This document shows, piece after piece, positions 1 through 10,673 of a stretch of DNA of 64,000 bases (within the stretch, counting starts at the first letter, position 1; each line of letters opens with the position of its first letter). The stretch is taken from NCBI GenBank assembly GCA_021018815.1, contig JAITYX010000025.1, positions 6,248,001 to 6,312,000 on the forward strand, in the 5' to 3' direction. Under the pieces are notes generated by a model that was given only the letters and a program-made list of their open reading frames with translations, did no database searches and had not been told where the DNA came from. The DNA is from Talinum fruticosum. Taxonomy: Eukaryota > Streptophyta > Magnoliopsida > Caryophyllales > Talinaceae. The translations under genes were made by a program, and so were the position numbers.

Positions 1-619
1 CTGAGACTGGAAAGAAATGAACCGACTTGGAAGATCCAAAAATAGACCAACCTTAAGGGGAGAGAAAAATTAACTTTGACTAAAATGCACAAAACGGATC
101 GACTCAAGGAGATCTATTATTATGTTTTAATTTTGCATTCATGTAAGGATTATTTTTGGATCTAAATCTACCTAATCTACTAAGCTCAAGGCTCACAAAA
201 ACAAAGTTAAATACTAAAAACATCCACACTCGTTCAAGCATGCAAATGAAAATAGGTACAATCTAGACTACCACGGTTTTATGTCCACAAGGTAATTATA
301 GGTAAGATTAACATGGTGGCTCATAGTGTAAAAATTTCGTCTCTTATGAGATGCATAGTGCTACTTGAATTATCAGTGTGTCTTGATCAGGAACCAAGAA
401 AGCTTGCTATAAGTGGAGAATAATCACTTCTCGGTGTTAAGTCGTGTGGACCTACCAAGATAATGATTGGACCTCTCCAAAAATGTTCATAAGGGCTGAA
501 GCCTATAGGTCCAATAAAACAAATATGTTCAAGGCCACCTAAAGGCAAAAAGGCCAAATGCAAATGTGATAAAAACTTACAATTTAGATTTTCAAGTTTC
601 ACCCTCTTAATAAGTCATT

Positions 620-637
620 TCCCAAATGGAGTCACCA
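620..637 (-). other. Primer-binding site, Tat/Ogre type
   Basis: Minus strand TGGTGACTCCATTTGGGA, one base after the LTR end. It matches the TGGCGACTCCATCGGGGA site of the complete element (48015-48032). A tRNA-Arg-type primer site of this form is known from Ogre/Tat elements; tRNA pairing was not computed. Confidence 0.7.
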
Positions 638-638
638 A

Positions 639-2377
639 TGTAGGAGCCATGTCGCCCCAGGCCGCTCCCGCTCCCCTTCTCACCACGTGAGAGAGAGATG
701 CGGAGGGCGGTTCGAAAATGGGTGGAGCCTCCCAACGAATAATCGACTTTTAAGTAAGGTGAGTCTCTTATTAAGTTGATTTTAGAATTAGGTTTTGAAA
801 TAAGTTTGGGTGAAAATTTGATTGACGATTTTATCAATTATTTTAGTTTAAAATTTATTTTTCTAAAATCTCGGGATGTTATTTCCTAAGCAAAACAATT
901 AGAAATAGAAAAGGTTCATTTTGAAACAAGGCTGCTAGACTAGACACCGAAAACCGCCTAGGACAAGAGCTAAGCCCGATTATTAGTCGTGGTCAACAAA
1001 CCACCTTCCCCGATCAGTGACCGGGTCATCCGGCCAGGACTCATGAAATAGTCTCGATCGGATGGTTTTGGTTGCCAAAATGTTCCATTGTTTTCCCTAA
1101 TGTTTACTAGAATTGCCAAGAGGAAATTTTTAGAATTAAAAAATAAGGGAGTCACCAATCAATTTTAAGAAATAAAAACTAACAAAAATAAAAAAGCACA
1201 TTTCCGAATTCAAGCATAAAAAGAAAACTAAAATTAGAAAAGGTTTATCAAAGAGATTTCATTGGTTAAACCAATGATTCGATGTTCGAAGGCAATGGTA
1301 CAAAACAAGGAGGATTGCTCCTTATTCCGCTTGTCAACGACATGACCTCTAATAATCCAAATTGTGAGTTAAAATTGCATTAAATAAAGCAAGCAACCGA
1401 CATATGAAATATCGGCTTTAAATGGTTAAAGAAGGCTTAAAAGCGGTAAAGAAAAGTAATAAACGAAAGCAATAGAAAAAAACAATAAAAGTGAGAAAGA
1501 AAATTACATCGGACAGGGAGGAAAGTAAAGTGATACAACTTTAATCCACAATACAAAAAGTTATAAAATACGATAATTAAAATAAAACCGTAAACACAAA
1601 CTCAAAGCCGATGGAATGCGTTCTCGGGTTGACCCACCTACTAGACTTAAGCCACGAACGGACTTTGGCAATGTAACAGTGGGGTAATGGCGCAATGAAG
1701 TGCAAAAAGATTTTTGAGAGGGTTTAGAAGTGAGGTTTTGAGTGGAATAAGTAAGAATACAGAGAAAAGACTCGTGACGAGAGTGAGAAAGAGAGAGGTT
1801 TTCAAGCAAATGGGGGTATTTCCAACTTAAAATAGGGTGGAAATGGAGAAGGGGAAACCCCTTTTATAGCAACTTTTAGAGTTCAAAAAACCCTAAAAAT
1901 GCCACCATCCGTCGGGTTTGGATTAAACGGGCCCGAAATTACTAGAAAATGATAAAATAAAACTGGATATTTTTACCGATCAAAACAACACCATTTCAAG
2001 GTATCCGCAGATCGAAGCCGGTCCAAAATGACGTCATATGGACATTCAAAAGCGCGTGCCACATTTGGCCGCTAAAGTAGGTAAAACGCTGCGTTTGAGC
2101 ACCTTGGGAACCAGCTCCGGTTCGGATCCTAGTTTGGGAGTCTCGAACCTTTCTTGGGTCAACCAAAAAGTGGTTTGTTGGTCGGCCAAATCCTAGAAAA
2201 ATGAAAATTGGTTGTTTTTGTGGTGTTGAATGACTTTTTGTGGGCTACCGGCTTCCGTCACGCTATTTTTGTCCGATTATGACACGAGTTCACAAACGAG
2301 ACTAAGATTTCATCACCAGGATAACAAAATAAATAAAATAAATAAAAAGATAAGGGCGACACGTTTCGGTGTCTTCA
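639..2377 (-). repeat. Tat-type LTR (5' LTR of the left-edge element)
   Basis: On the plus strand it begins TGTAGGAGCC and ends GGTGTCTTCA, so on the element's own strand it begins TGAAGACACCGAAACGTG, close to the TGTAGACACC start of the other three copies. It shares blocks with the LTRs at 41874, 48034 and 23428 (reverse): the AATTATTTTAG/aaatctcggg stretch, 'gagtcaccaatcaattttaagaaa'-like text and the 'gatttcatca' tail. A likely TATA box for the minus strand (GCTATAAAAGG) lies near 1858-1870. It is the most diverged copy of the family in the window. Confidence 0.75.
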
Positions 2378-4945
2378 CTACCAATCCATGATTAATCAAT
2401 TTTTATTTCTTGTGGATTTGACTTGATCCTTTTCATAGTTTGCTTAGGGGTAGGACATTCAAATTTCTCGGTCTCTATCATAATTATCTTAGTTTTTGGG
2501 TTTATAGTGTTATCCAATTTGTAAATAATTTTGGAGAATATTCTCAAAGGATAACTATCTCTCTTCATGTCCATTCCTAATGTTTTTATTTTGAGGGATA
2601 GGAAATTCTTAACAAATTCATCCTTAAGAGTTACATAACATTCGGGTTAGCAATTAAAACCAACATAACCATTAAACAAGTTTGTCTTTATATCTCGTGA
2701 TTATATTATTATTAATTTGTATGATTAATATCACAGGGTAAAGCATAAAGGTCAATATATTCTCCATAATATTGTAACTATGTGATTTGTAATTGGACAC
2801 TTCTAACATGGATATATCTATATTTTTTTATCCTTATTATGGTTAATAATATTATCCCAATTAATAAGATTAAATTTACCCACATCATATTCGCAATCTT
2901 TAAATTCGATATCTCCTACCATCATTTCACACACATATTTGCTCTTAAGTTGAAAAATAATTTCTTTAGAGATAATTCGGATTATCCAATTTTCTTCAAC
3001 TTCTTCATTTTTATTTTTATTATTTATGACGAAGTCTTCACCATGTAAATCACTTAAGGTTATTTTATTACTTTTCATCATACAACTATTATCTTTATGT
3101 TCATTGTCTACATTTTAATCTTTCATGACAATTTCAACTATTTCTTTTGTTATTTTTTAATGCAAGTTCTAACAATTCGTCTTCACTAAGCTCAATATAG
3201 CTTAAGCTCCCTAATGTCTTAATGAGCTTGTTGGTTTTTTTATTTTTACATTCCTAGACATAATATCCTATTTCTCCACATGCCCAACACTTACAACTAT
3301 TTTTTTCCTGTTGGACAATAAGCAGTCTTTCTAAAAACCACCTTAGTTTGGGATTTTCGGCAATTTTATTACAATATTTTCTTTTCTATTTTTCACCTCT
3401 TTGCTTATAGAAGCTATTTTTCTTATAAGAAGTTTTTCTTCTTTTTCTTTCAAGACTCTTTTCCCCACGAATGTGGAGCACCCCAACATGCAAGAAATTA
3501 TTTTTTCATTTTTTTCTACTTTTGAATATCTAGACATCGAGTCACTAACTCATTGTCTTAAGAAATATATTCTTGTCCAAAGCGTATTCACAACATCTGT
3601 CTTTTCAATCCATACAACATATTTCTCATTAATTACGTAATTAATGGGATACGGTGGCTTATCATAGAACATACCTAGATTGGTATTGTTTATGAGCAAT
3701 TTTGTGATAGTACTCGACTAAATTCAACTATCTAATTTTCCAAATATCTCATATATCCCATAATTATATATTATTAATTTTTCTTTGTCACTCCCTAGTT
3801 TTTTCTTATGGCCCACTTTTAAATTCATTTTCGATTTCTTTACATAAAACTTTGAACATAACAACCAATGAACTCATTACTCTTAATTCATCTTTTCATT
3901 CCATACTTAGTGAATCATATCAATCGGTAACAAGTGCTGTAAAAGCTATATTCAATATAGTTAAAGAAATTTCCAATAATTTAGGCGGTGTTTAAATTTA
4001 AGACACAGCTTCATTCCTCTTTTCCAATGTTCAAATAATTCTTCTCTATTACGGACTCTATCAATATTTGACATATAATAAGTTTGACTAATAGGACTAA
4101 GGCTAATTTTTTCAAATGTAGTTGCTTTCTTTAGAATGAACACAAAAGAAATTTGCATTTGTTCTTAATGATTTTCTAAAGTCTTCAGATTTAGGGATTA
4201 CATTATTCACAAATTGGATTATCATCATTATTAAGTTCATCTCCGACCTTATTAAACACACTTTCTTCTACCAAATTTTTTTCATATTTTCTATGTAGTT
4301 TTTTTAATTTCTTCTCATGGTAGGGTGTTAATCTCATCTTATCTAATTAGGTTCATTTGTTAATAGATCTCTTCTTCCGTGATAGAGATAATTAGTTGCC
4401 TCTTTAGAGATTTTGAGTATTTCTTCTTTATAAACAATAACACTCATTGTCTTAGTTAGTGCTTTCGAATTTTGTTTATTATTAAACATAATCGAAGTTT
4501 ATCCAGGTCATATTATTTAAATTTCATATTCCTTTTCTAAGGTTTCTTTGACAATTAACATTTCTTTAATTTTGAAGGTTTTTAACTCTTGAGAAGGAAA
4601 TGGTTTTTTGTTTTTTGAGTTTGAAATGGATATTTATGTTAAAAAGGAACAAGATTATCTAAATCGAGCTTACCACTATGTCTTACTTCATTAATTCAAG
4701 AGAGATGTATTAGTGATAATTCATTCTTAATTTCCTTAATCTCAAGTTTAATACTTTTTAATTCAACTTTTAATTTTAAAACTATATATGTGATATAGTT
4801 TAATTGGGGTGCTACGTAGTAGATCCTTTAGGAGTATGTACAATATGAGGAATTTCTGAACATGATAATCGGATGATAATTAAAACATTAATTATACTAA
4901 TTAAAAATATCAATTTTAACTAATTATAATTATAATATAACAACC
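2378..4945 (-). pseudogene. Degenerate caulimovirid-like coat-protein region (possible endogenous pararetrovirus)
   Basis: Minus-strand reading frames, rich in Lys, Asn, Glu and Ile, run from the tRNA-Met site at 4946-4960 down to 2378, with many stops and frame changes. At about 3250-3300 lies a Cys knuckle of the form CKCWACGEIG-YY-x2-EC, preceded by a Lys-rich stretch and interrupted by one stop. The CxCWxC spacing is characteristic of caulimovirid coat proteins; LTR-retrotransposon knuckles usually read CxxCGxxGH. It is followed by an acidic stretch (YIELSEDE). A helical charged segment lies near 4740. No protease, reverse transcriptase or movement-protein motif was seen: the left side is cut by the Tat LTR at 2377. 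It is clearly non-functional. A gag relic of an unusual LTR element is the main alternative. Confidence 0.4.
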
Positions 4946-4960
4946 TAGGCTCTGATACCA
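4946..4960 (-). other. tRNA-iMet-type primer-binding site
   Basis: Minus strand TGGTATCAGAGCCTA, a perfect plant initiator-tRNA-Met complement start. The bases just before it on the minus strand read TTTGATA, not an LTR-type CA end. This fits a pararetrovirus genome start better than a retrotransposon LTR junction. Confidence 0.65.
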
Positions 4961-5859
4961 TATCAAACAAGTCTTTTAACAAAGATAAAATGATTAGCTC
5001 GGTATTTTTAAGGCATAAAACCACAATTTAAATGCATATAATATTAAGAAATATATCAACATAATAAAGTGATCAAATATGCAAATATCAAAAGTTTGGT
5101 GTCAAAGAGGTAAATAGGAATAGTGACTTATCACCTTAAAATTAGTTATCACAAAACATCAATTTAGTTCTGAAAATAGAGGACCCCTATAATAGTTTTC
5201 ACAAAACAAGGGGTTCTTTTCTATGATTACTTCCTCTTTTCCCCTCTAAAGTTCCCACGTTTCCTCGTTTCCTCGCAATGTTCTCCCACTCTAACCTCCT
5301 TCAACCATTCCCCTTTCTTGATCTTTATCAAATTGATATTAGATCTTTCATGTTCTCTATTAGTTGGTACTAGCTAGAACATTTAATTCTCCAACAGAAA
5401 TATTCTTTGTAAATTCCATATATCTTTCCACATGTAAATCTTTAATTTTTCTTATATAATTTTTTTGTTAGATCTCTTAAAATTAAATAAATTTCTAACT
5501 CTTTGTTTTATTTTTTGCCAATGGGTAATGTGGTTGCTGCCAAATAACAACCTTGATAACTCTAGCAACATTCAAGCATACATGTGGACTGACTTCGTTA
5601 GTTTATTGAAATTTAATTAAAATTAAATTATATATATAAAAACTTATAAAATATTAATAAATGAATTAAAAAGTGTTTTTTTCTAAATAATTATTTGAAT
5701 ATTGGATCTTAGAATAGAGTGGGTGATTCATTAAATCAAACCAAAAAACAAAACATAAACTAAAAAACTAATCAAACAAGGGGAAACCCCTTCTAAACGT
5801 GGTCTCCATATTTTCCGGCTACCATATGTTAACTTTCGACAAGAAACTATTGTGAGTCT
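4961..5859. other. AT-rich spacer, no gene seen
   Basis: Strongly AT-rich with many short A/T runs and no supported ORF. If the relic to its left is a pararetrovirus, this could include its promoter and leader, but I see no diagnostic motif. Confidence 0.5.
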
Positions 5860-7349
5860 TGAAGATTTGCTCGTGTAGAGTCTAAGTCACCCTAGAGGAT
5901 GGGTGAATAGGGTGATGGAGAAAATTAAACGACTTTTGCGTAATCGCCTAAACAGCAGATTCTAAGTCTAGATTGGACTCACAAAAGTAATAACACGATT
6001 TACATGGAAACCCTCCTGGGCAGTAAAATCACTGACACTCGCTAATACAAGCACTAAGTCAAATCCACTATTTTGAATAAACAAAATACAAGGATCGACT
6101 CTACCGTAATTGCTCCCTTAAACAATTCCTTACTAGGTTTTCCTAAACTCAAAAGTTACCTTATCCGATCTAGTACTTCCGGACCGAGGTAACCTTTACA
6201 ATCGGGGACAATTGAGCTGAGTTAACCGTTACGACTCGGTCAAGGGACCTTACTCGTAAAGTACGAAAAGAATGTGACTGATTACAAGACTTTCTTTATA
6301 ACTCGTAAAATATTAAATACGTGACTAGGAGTTGTAAATAGAGGATTGAATAAGAATGAGAATAATAACTTCAACTCAAGTAATGTCTTCAACAATAATA
6401 TTCAAGCAATCTTCTAGTCTTGTGAGGTGCCTTCTATTTATATCCAACCAGGCGAGTAACCGTTGAGTCTTGGTTTTGAACAAGTCTTCACTAGCCGTTG
6501 TAACGGCTCTTCGAGTCACTCAAAAAGATCCGTTGGGATGTGAACGTTGTGCAACCGCTCTTGACTCCAAAAGATGGTCCAATCACTTGGTGGTGACTCG
6601 AAAGTTGTGGTGGAAACAACCGTTAAGTCTAGAGTTGGAGTTTTCCAGCTTTGGAAAGAGACAACCTTGACACGGTGTCTAAGTCATGTCCACAAAGTAG
6701 GTAAAACTTGTCTCGCTGGTGTTTGACAGATAGAAGTCGGTTACTTTTGTATTTCAAAAATGAGTTAGTCTCGTTTGAATAACCTACAAAAGTAAACCAC
6801 ATTGGTTCTCAAAATATAAAATACTTTGATCCATGATTAGGCACGAGATAATAATTAAATTAAAACAATTAACTCGCTTAATTATCTTTGGCCTAGAAGA
6901 ATGGAAATTTTTGAGTCTAATATTCAATATACTCAAATTCCATGTGAGTGAATCCTAAGGATGAGCAAGTAGAAAAAGTAAAAATAATCAAAGTATAACA
7001 ACTTGATGTAGTCAAATAATTCTCTAAGAAATAAACTGACTAAGAATAAGGAATTAACACTATAATTCTCTTTACATTGAAATACACAGCTTAGTACTCA
7101 AAATAAGAGTTGTTAGAGAAATTATTTGAGCATGCCACGATTATGAGTAATGTCCGAGTGAGTCGAAATATCAGTGTAGGAGATATGCAATAAGGTTCTT
7201 TCTGAGTCGGTTAGAACATAATGAAAACTTACACACGAGTTTCTATTGTACTTAGAATGACTCAAAATCAAAACTTAAGAGAGATATGATTTATATCCGA
7301 TTATTTATGTAATACTCAAAATGACTTAGAGTTAGAAACCGAGTTTTCA
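5860..7349 (-). repeat. Solo LTR, Sirevirus-like copia family (copy 1)
   Basis: Plus-strand ends are TGAAGATTTG and GAGTTTTCA. The flanks are AGTCT (5855-5859) and AGTCT (7350-7354), a perfect 5-bp target duplication with no internal region, as expected for a solo LTR left by LTR-LTR recombination. The text matches the LTRs of the complete element at 30114-51567: 'caccctaga..gggtgaatagggtg', 'tctagattggactc', 'gaaaccctcctggg', 'cgagctgag/ttaaccgtt', and 'ctatttatat' (minus-strand TATA box near 6433). The element read on the minus strand. Confidence 0.88.
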
Positions 7350-7880
7350 AGTCTCTCTCACTGTCATCGACACTCGGGCAAGATAGTCATAGAAAATTAG
7401 GGTGATTTGTCTAAAATTGAGAAAATTTGTCGGATGTTTAATTTGAGAATGGTGCTCGTCGGACGTAAAGTGACAATTAAATAAAAGGTTATGAAATTAA
7501 ACTATTAAGATTGATTAGTGTCTTATATACAACTAGGATTTCCAAAATTTTGGTGCTTTTCATAATTATCACTTTGTGATAATCACTATCCTATTTTTTC
7601 TTGTGCAAAGTAAGAGTCCAATTTTAACTTCTATGGGGAAAATTTGTAATACATTACATGCATGAAAATTACAAGTTAGTAATCATATTTTTGGAGCAAT
7701 GCAAATCACTTTGACTTTATTTCCAAAAAAAATTATAAAATGAAAATTTTTTTTTCATCAGCAAGATGAAATAATTATGTTGGGATAAGATATTTAGTAA
7801 GCAAAAACAGAAAATTTTGAGGAATGATGAGGAGGATTGATTGGACTGGACAAGTCGACGCTCAACAGCCATACGCTAGG
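7350..7880. other. AT-rich upstream region of the TPT gene
   Basis: No ORF or repeat recognised. It separates the solo LTR from the TPT promoter region. Confidence 0.5.
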
Positions 7881-7890
7881 GACGAGTGAA

Positions 7891-7902
7891 GATAAGGTTA
7901 TC
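7891..7902 (+). promoter_or_regulatory. Candidate I-box palindrome upstream of TPT
   Basis: GATAAGGTTATC contains GATAAGG on one strand and GATAACC on the other, a near-palindromic pair of GATA cores. I-boxes (GATAAGR) are known in promoters of light-regulated photosynthesis genes, which suits TPT. It lies about 430 bases before the start codon. The site is short and could arise by chance. Confidence 0.35.
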
Positions 7903-7929
7903 TCACTCACGAACATCCCGCCTTCCTTC

Positions 7930-8330
7930 CCTGATTCTCTAATCCAGTCATCCTCTCTCTCACTCTCTATCTCTCTCTCTCTCTGTCCAAACATGTGTTC
8001 ACGTCACCACAAGTTCCCGTACACTCTAACCCACTTGATACTGCCCCCTCAAGGCATCCTGCCCGTTCATTACATCTCATCACGCCATCATACCCCTAAG
8101 GCGGGCCCCACCTAGTACGATCTAAGCTAACCACGGTGGGATGCAGCGTAGGGTATCATATCCATTGTGAAGAGTCCAAAGCACCAGCCACAAATTTTGG
8201 TAGTTCTGATTCTACCCCTGTGATTTCTCTCTCTCTTCAAGACAAACTTAAAAGAGCTCCACTCACCAACTATTTCACATTTCGCCCGCGTCTCCTCTCG
8301 CTTTCTATCTCTCTTCTCTCCTATATCTCA
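7930..8330 (+). promoter_or_regulatory. Probable core promoter and CT-rich 5' UTR of TPT
   Basis: Pyrimidine-rich tracts at 7950-7985 and 8225-8330 (runs of tctctctc, then ctctcgctttctatctctc) lead directly to the start codon at 8331. CT-rich leaders are common in plant photosynthesis genes. No unambiguous TATA box was found, so the transcription start is not fixed. ORFs that cross this region on both strands are low-complexity artefacts. Confidence 0.45.
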
Positions 8331-10612
8331 ATGGAGTCGAGAGTGCTATCACGCGCCTCCGCGCTCGCCGCCCTCCCGAGGGTGCGCCGCCCTGGGAGAG
8401 AGCCGGCCAGCGTCGGAGTCGCCGCCTTGAAGCCAGTCGGACCCGTGAAGGATGGAGGAAACCTCATATGGGGAAGGCAGCTCCGACCCGTTTTGCTTCT
8501 GGAGCCTTCTTCTTGCTCTTCGTCATTTCCAGCCCAGAGCGGTCCGGTTAGCCGGAAGGAGACGACGGCGGTCCGGCCTTGCTGTGCCGCCGCTGAAGGG
8601 AGCGATTCCGCCGGGTGAGGTCCGTTTCCTTCGTTCTGATCCGGTTTGAATCGGGTTGGATTTATTGGACTAATATTTTTGTTTTTTCTTGTGGGCTTTG
8701 CATTGATTTGATCAGAGAGGCTAAGGTCGGTTTTTTGAGAAGTACCCGGCTGTCGTTACCGGTTTTTTCTTCTTTTTGTGGTGAGTGTAATATCATACTC
8801 GCTAATAAAGTATTCCTACCTTTTTTTTTTTGTTTAGTATCAGTAGTTGAATATTTTGGTTGCATATAATTTTTGGTTGAAATAAGATAAAAAAAGACTA
8901 TTATGGAGTATTGTGATATTGAAACGTTATAAATGAATGTAAATACTAAATGAAGTATTATTTTATGGCATATTAATATTTAATTAGTTAGTAGTTTAAC
9001 TTGGTTAAAACATTAAAATTACTCAAAATAATGTTGTCGGGTCAGGGATGTGTTTATTTTAGTATTATTATAACACTTTCGTTTTGTTTTTATTCGCCCA
9101 ATTTTGTACAACTAAATAACTTAATTTATACTGTGATAATGAACATATTTTTTATTTATTTAATGTCTCAGATTTAATCATTAATTTAAAATTTTATTGG
9201 TCTCTTTAGTATGCCAGTTATTAAAAAATGTTTCAAGTAAATATATTTTGATTATCTGTTGAAACAATTCTGTAAGCTCTCAAGATTTTTGAAAGTGTTA
9301 ATTTATGTGTCTTTGGGATCGATAAAATAAGATCATTTGATAATATAAATGACACTTTTAATATTTAGAGTTAGATAAATAATTCTCAATGGTATCACTG
9401 CTTGTATTTTTTTAAATAAAATAGTATCTTTAAGAATTGAGCTTTAGGATCCATCACCTAGGTTTTGAAGGAATCTCCAAAAACTGATGTGGACTAAGGA
9501 TTTATGGATTTATGGTATACACACAGCCAAATATAAACAGATAATGGTTAATATTTGTGATTAAAAAGAAAATGGTCCATAGTCAACGACAAGTTGTATT
9601 AAGTTTGATACCTTTGCGCGTCATATCATTATAATAAAAAACCAATTACTTTATTTTCTTTTGGTTTACATTTCTAGTATTTGAACATTGAGGATTCACT
9701 ACTCTTTTGCATGTTTTCAATATGGTGATTTAGTCGCTGATGGCTTGATAAATAATATTACTTCCTCTGTTCTATTATAATAGTGTCAAATACCTCCCCT
9801 ATTATTCCTCTGTTCTATTATAATAGTGTCAAATACCCCCCCGCCCGCCCGCCCTTAGGGGATAAAAAAGCATTTTTTATGGAGTTGTTATTAACTTGTG
9901 TTATTTGGTGATGTGTGAAGGTACTTCTTGAACGTGATATTCAACATACTTAACAAGAAGATCTACAATTACTTTCCATATCCCTAGTAAGTATTTTTTG
10001 TTATACAAATGTTATTTTCATCAAGTTGCCTGATCACGTTCTCATCACTCTATTTTTACTTTTTGTTTAGGTATAGTTAGATTAGTTTCGATCAGTTTAT
10101 AAAAATAAGTTTTGTTCAATAAAAATAAGTTTAGGTTGATTCAATTTAACAATAATAAATTCAGTTAGTAAAAATAAGTTCAGTTGAATACCGATAAATT
10201 TAAACTTCAGCACAAATGAGTTTTGCTTTACTTGAGTTAAATTTAATTTTAGATGGGTTCAACAAAAATAAATTTAAAATAGTATGACCTTTATACTTAA
10301 TGCACCAAAAAAATTGTTAGCTTCATACTTAAAATCAAGTGGGTTGACTCTGATTTGTTTTTTTGGGGTGCTAAAATAAAGAGCTGTAACTCTGTGTTGT
10401 TGCTCAGCTTAATTTTTGTGGTTGTGATTGAGATTTGTGTGATGTTGCAGCTTCGTGTCGGTCGTTCATTTGTTGGTTGGAGTAGTTTACTGTTTGGTGA
10501 GCTGGGCTGTGGGCCTTCCCAAACGTGCTGTAAGTCTACCACTTACAAGCCCATTGACTTTGTTTTCTATCCAGACAAACCTCATCCATTTATAAGCTCT
10601 GTGTTGAAGAAC

Positions 10613-10673
<61 letters not shown>

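Larger units (their letters stand above)
1..2377 (-). mobile_element. 5' end of a Tat/Ogre-type Ty3 retrotransposon, cut by window edge
   Basis: Read on the minus strand this is a 5' LTR (2377 to 639), a primer-binding site (637 to 620) and the first 0.6 kb of internal leader, which leaves the window at position 1. The leader resembles the leader of the complete relative at 41874-50136: both carry the block with ccgactcaa, a T-rich stretch, a cap-like 'caaggattatt' and later 'aataagt' just before the primer site. No coding sequence is visible in the part that is present. The short ORFs here are translations of LTR or leader DNA. Family assignment rests on the primer site and LTR ends, not on reverse transcriptase, which is not in view. 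Confidence 0.75.

Noticed and set aside
7794..8115. ORFs on both strands around the TPT leader
   Set aside because: Driven by the CT-rich 5' leader; no family similarity and no conserved start context.
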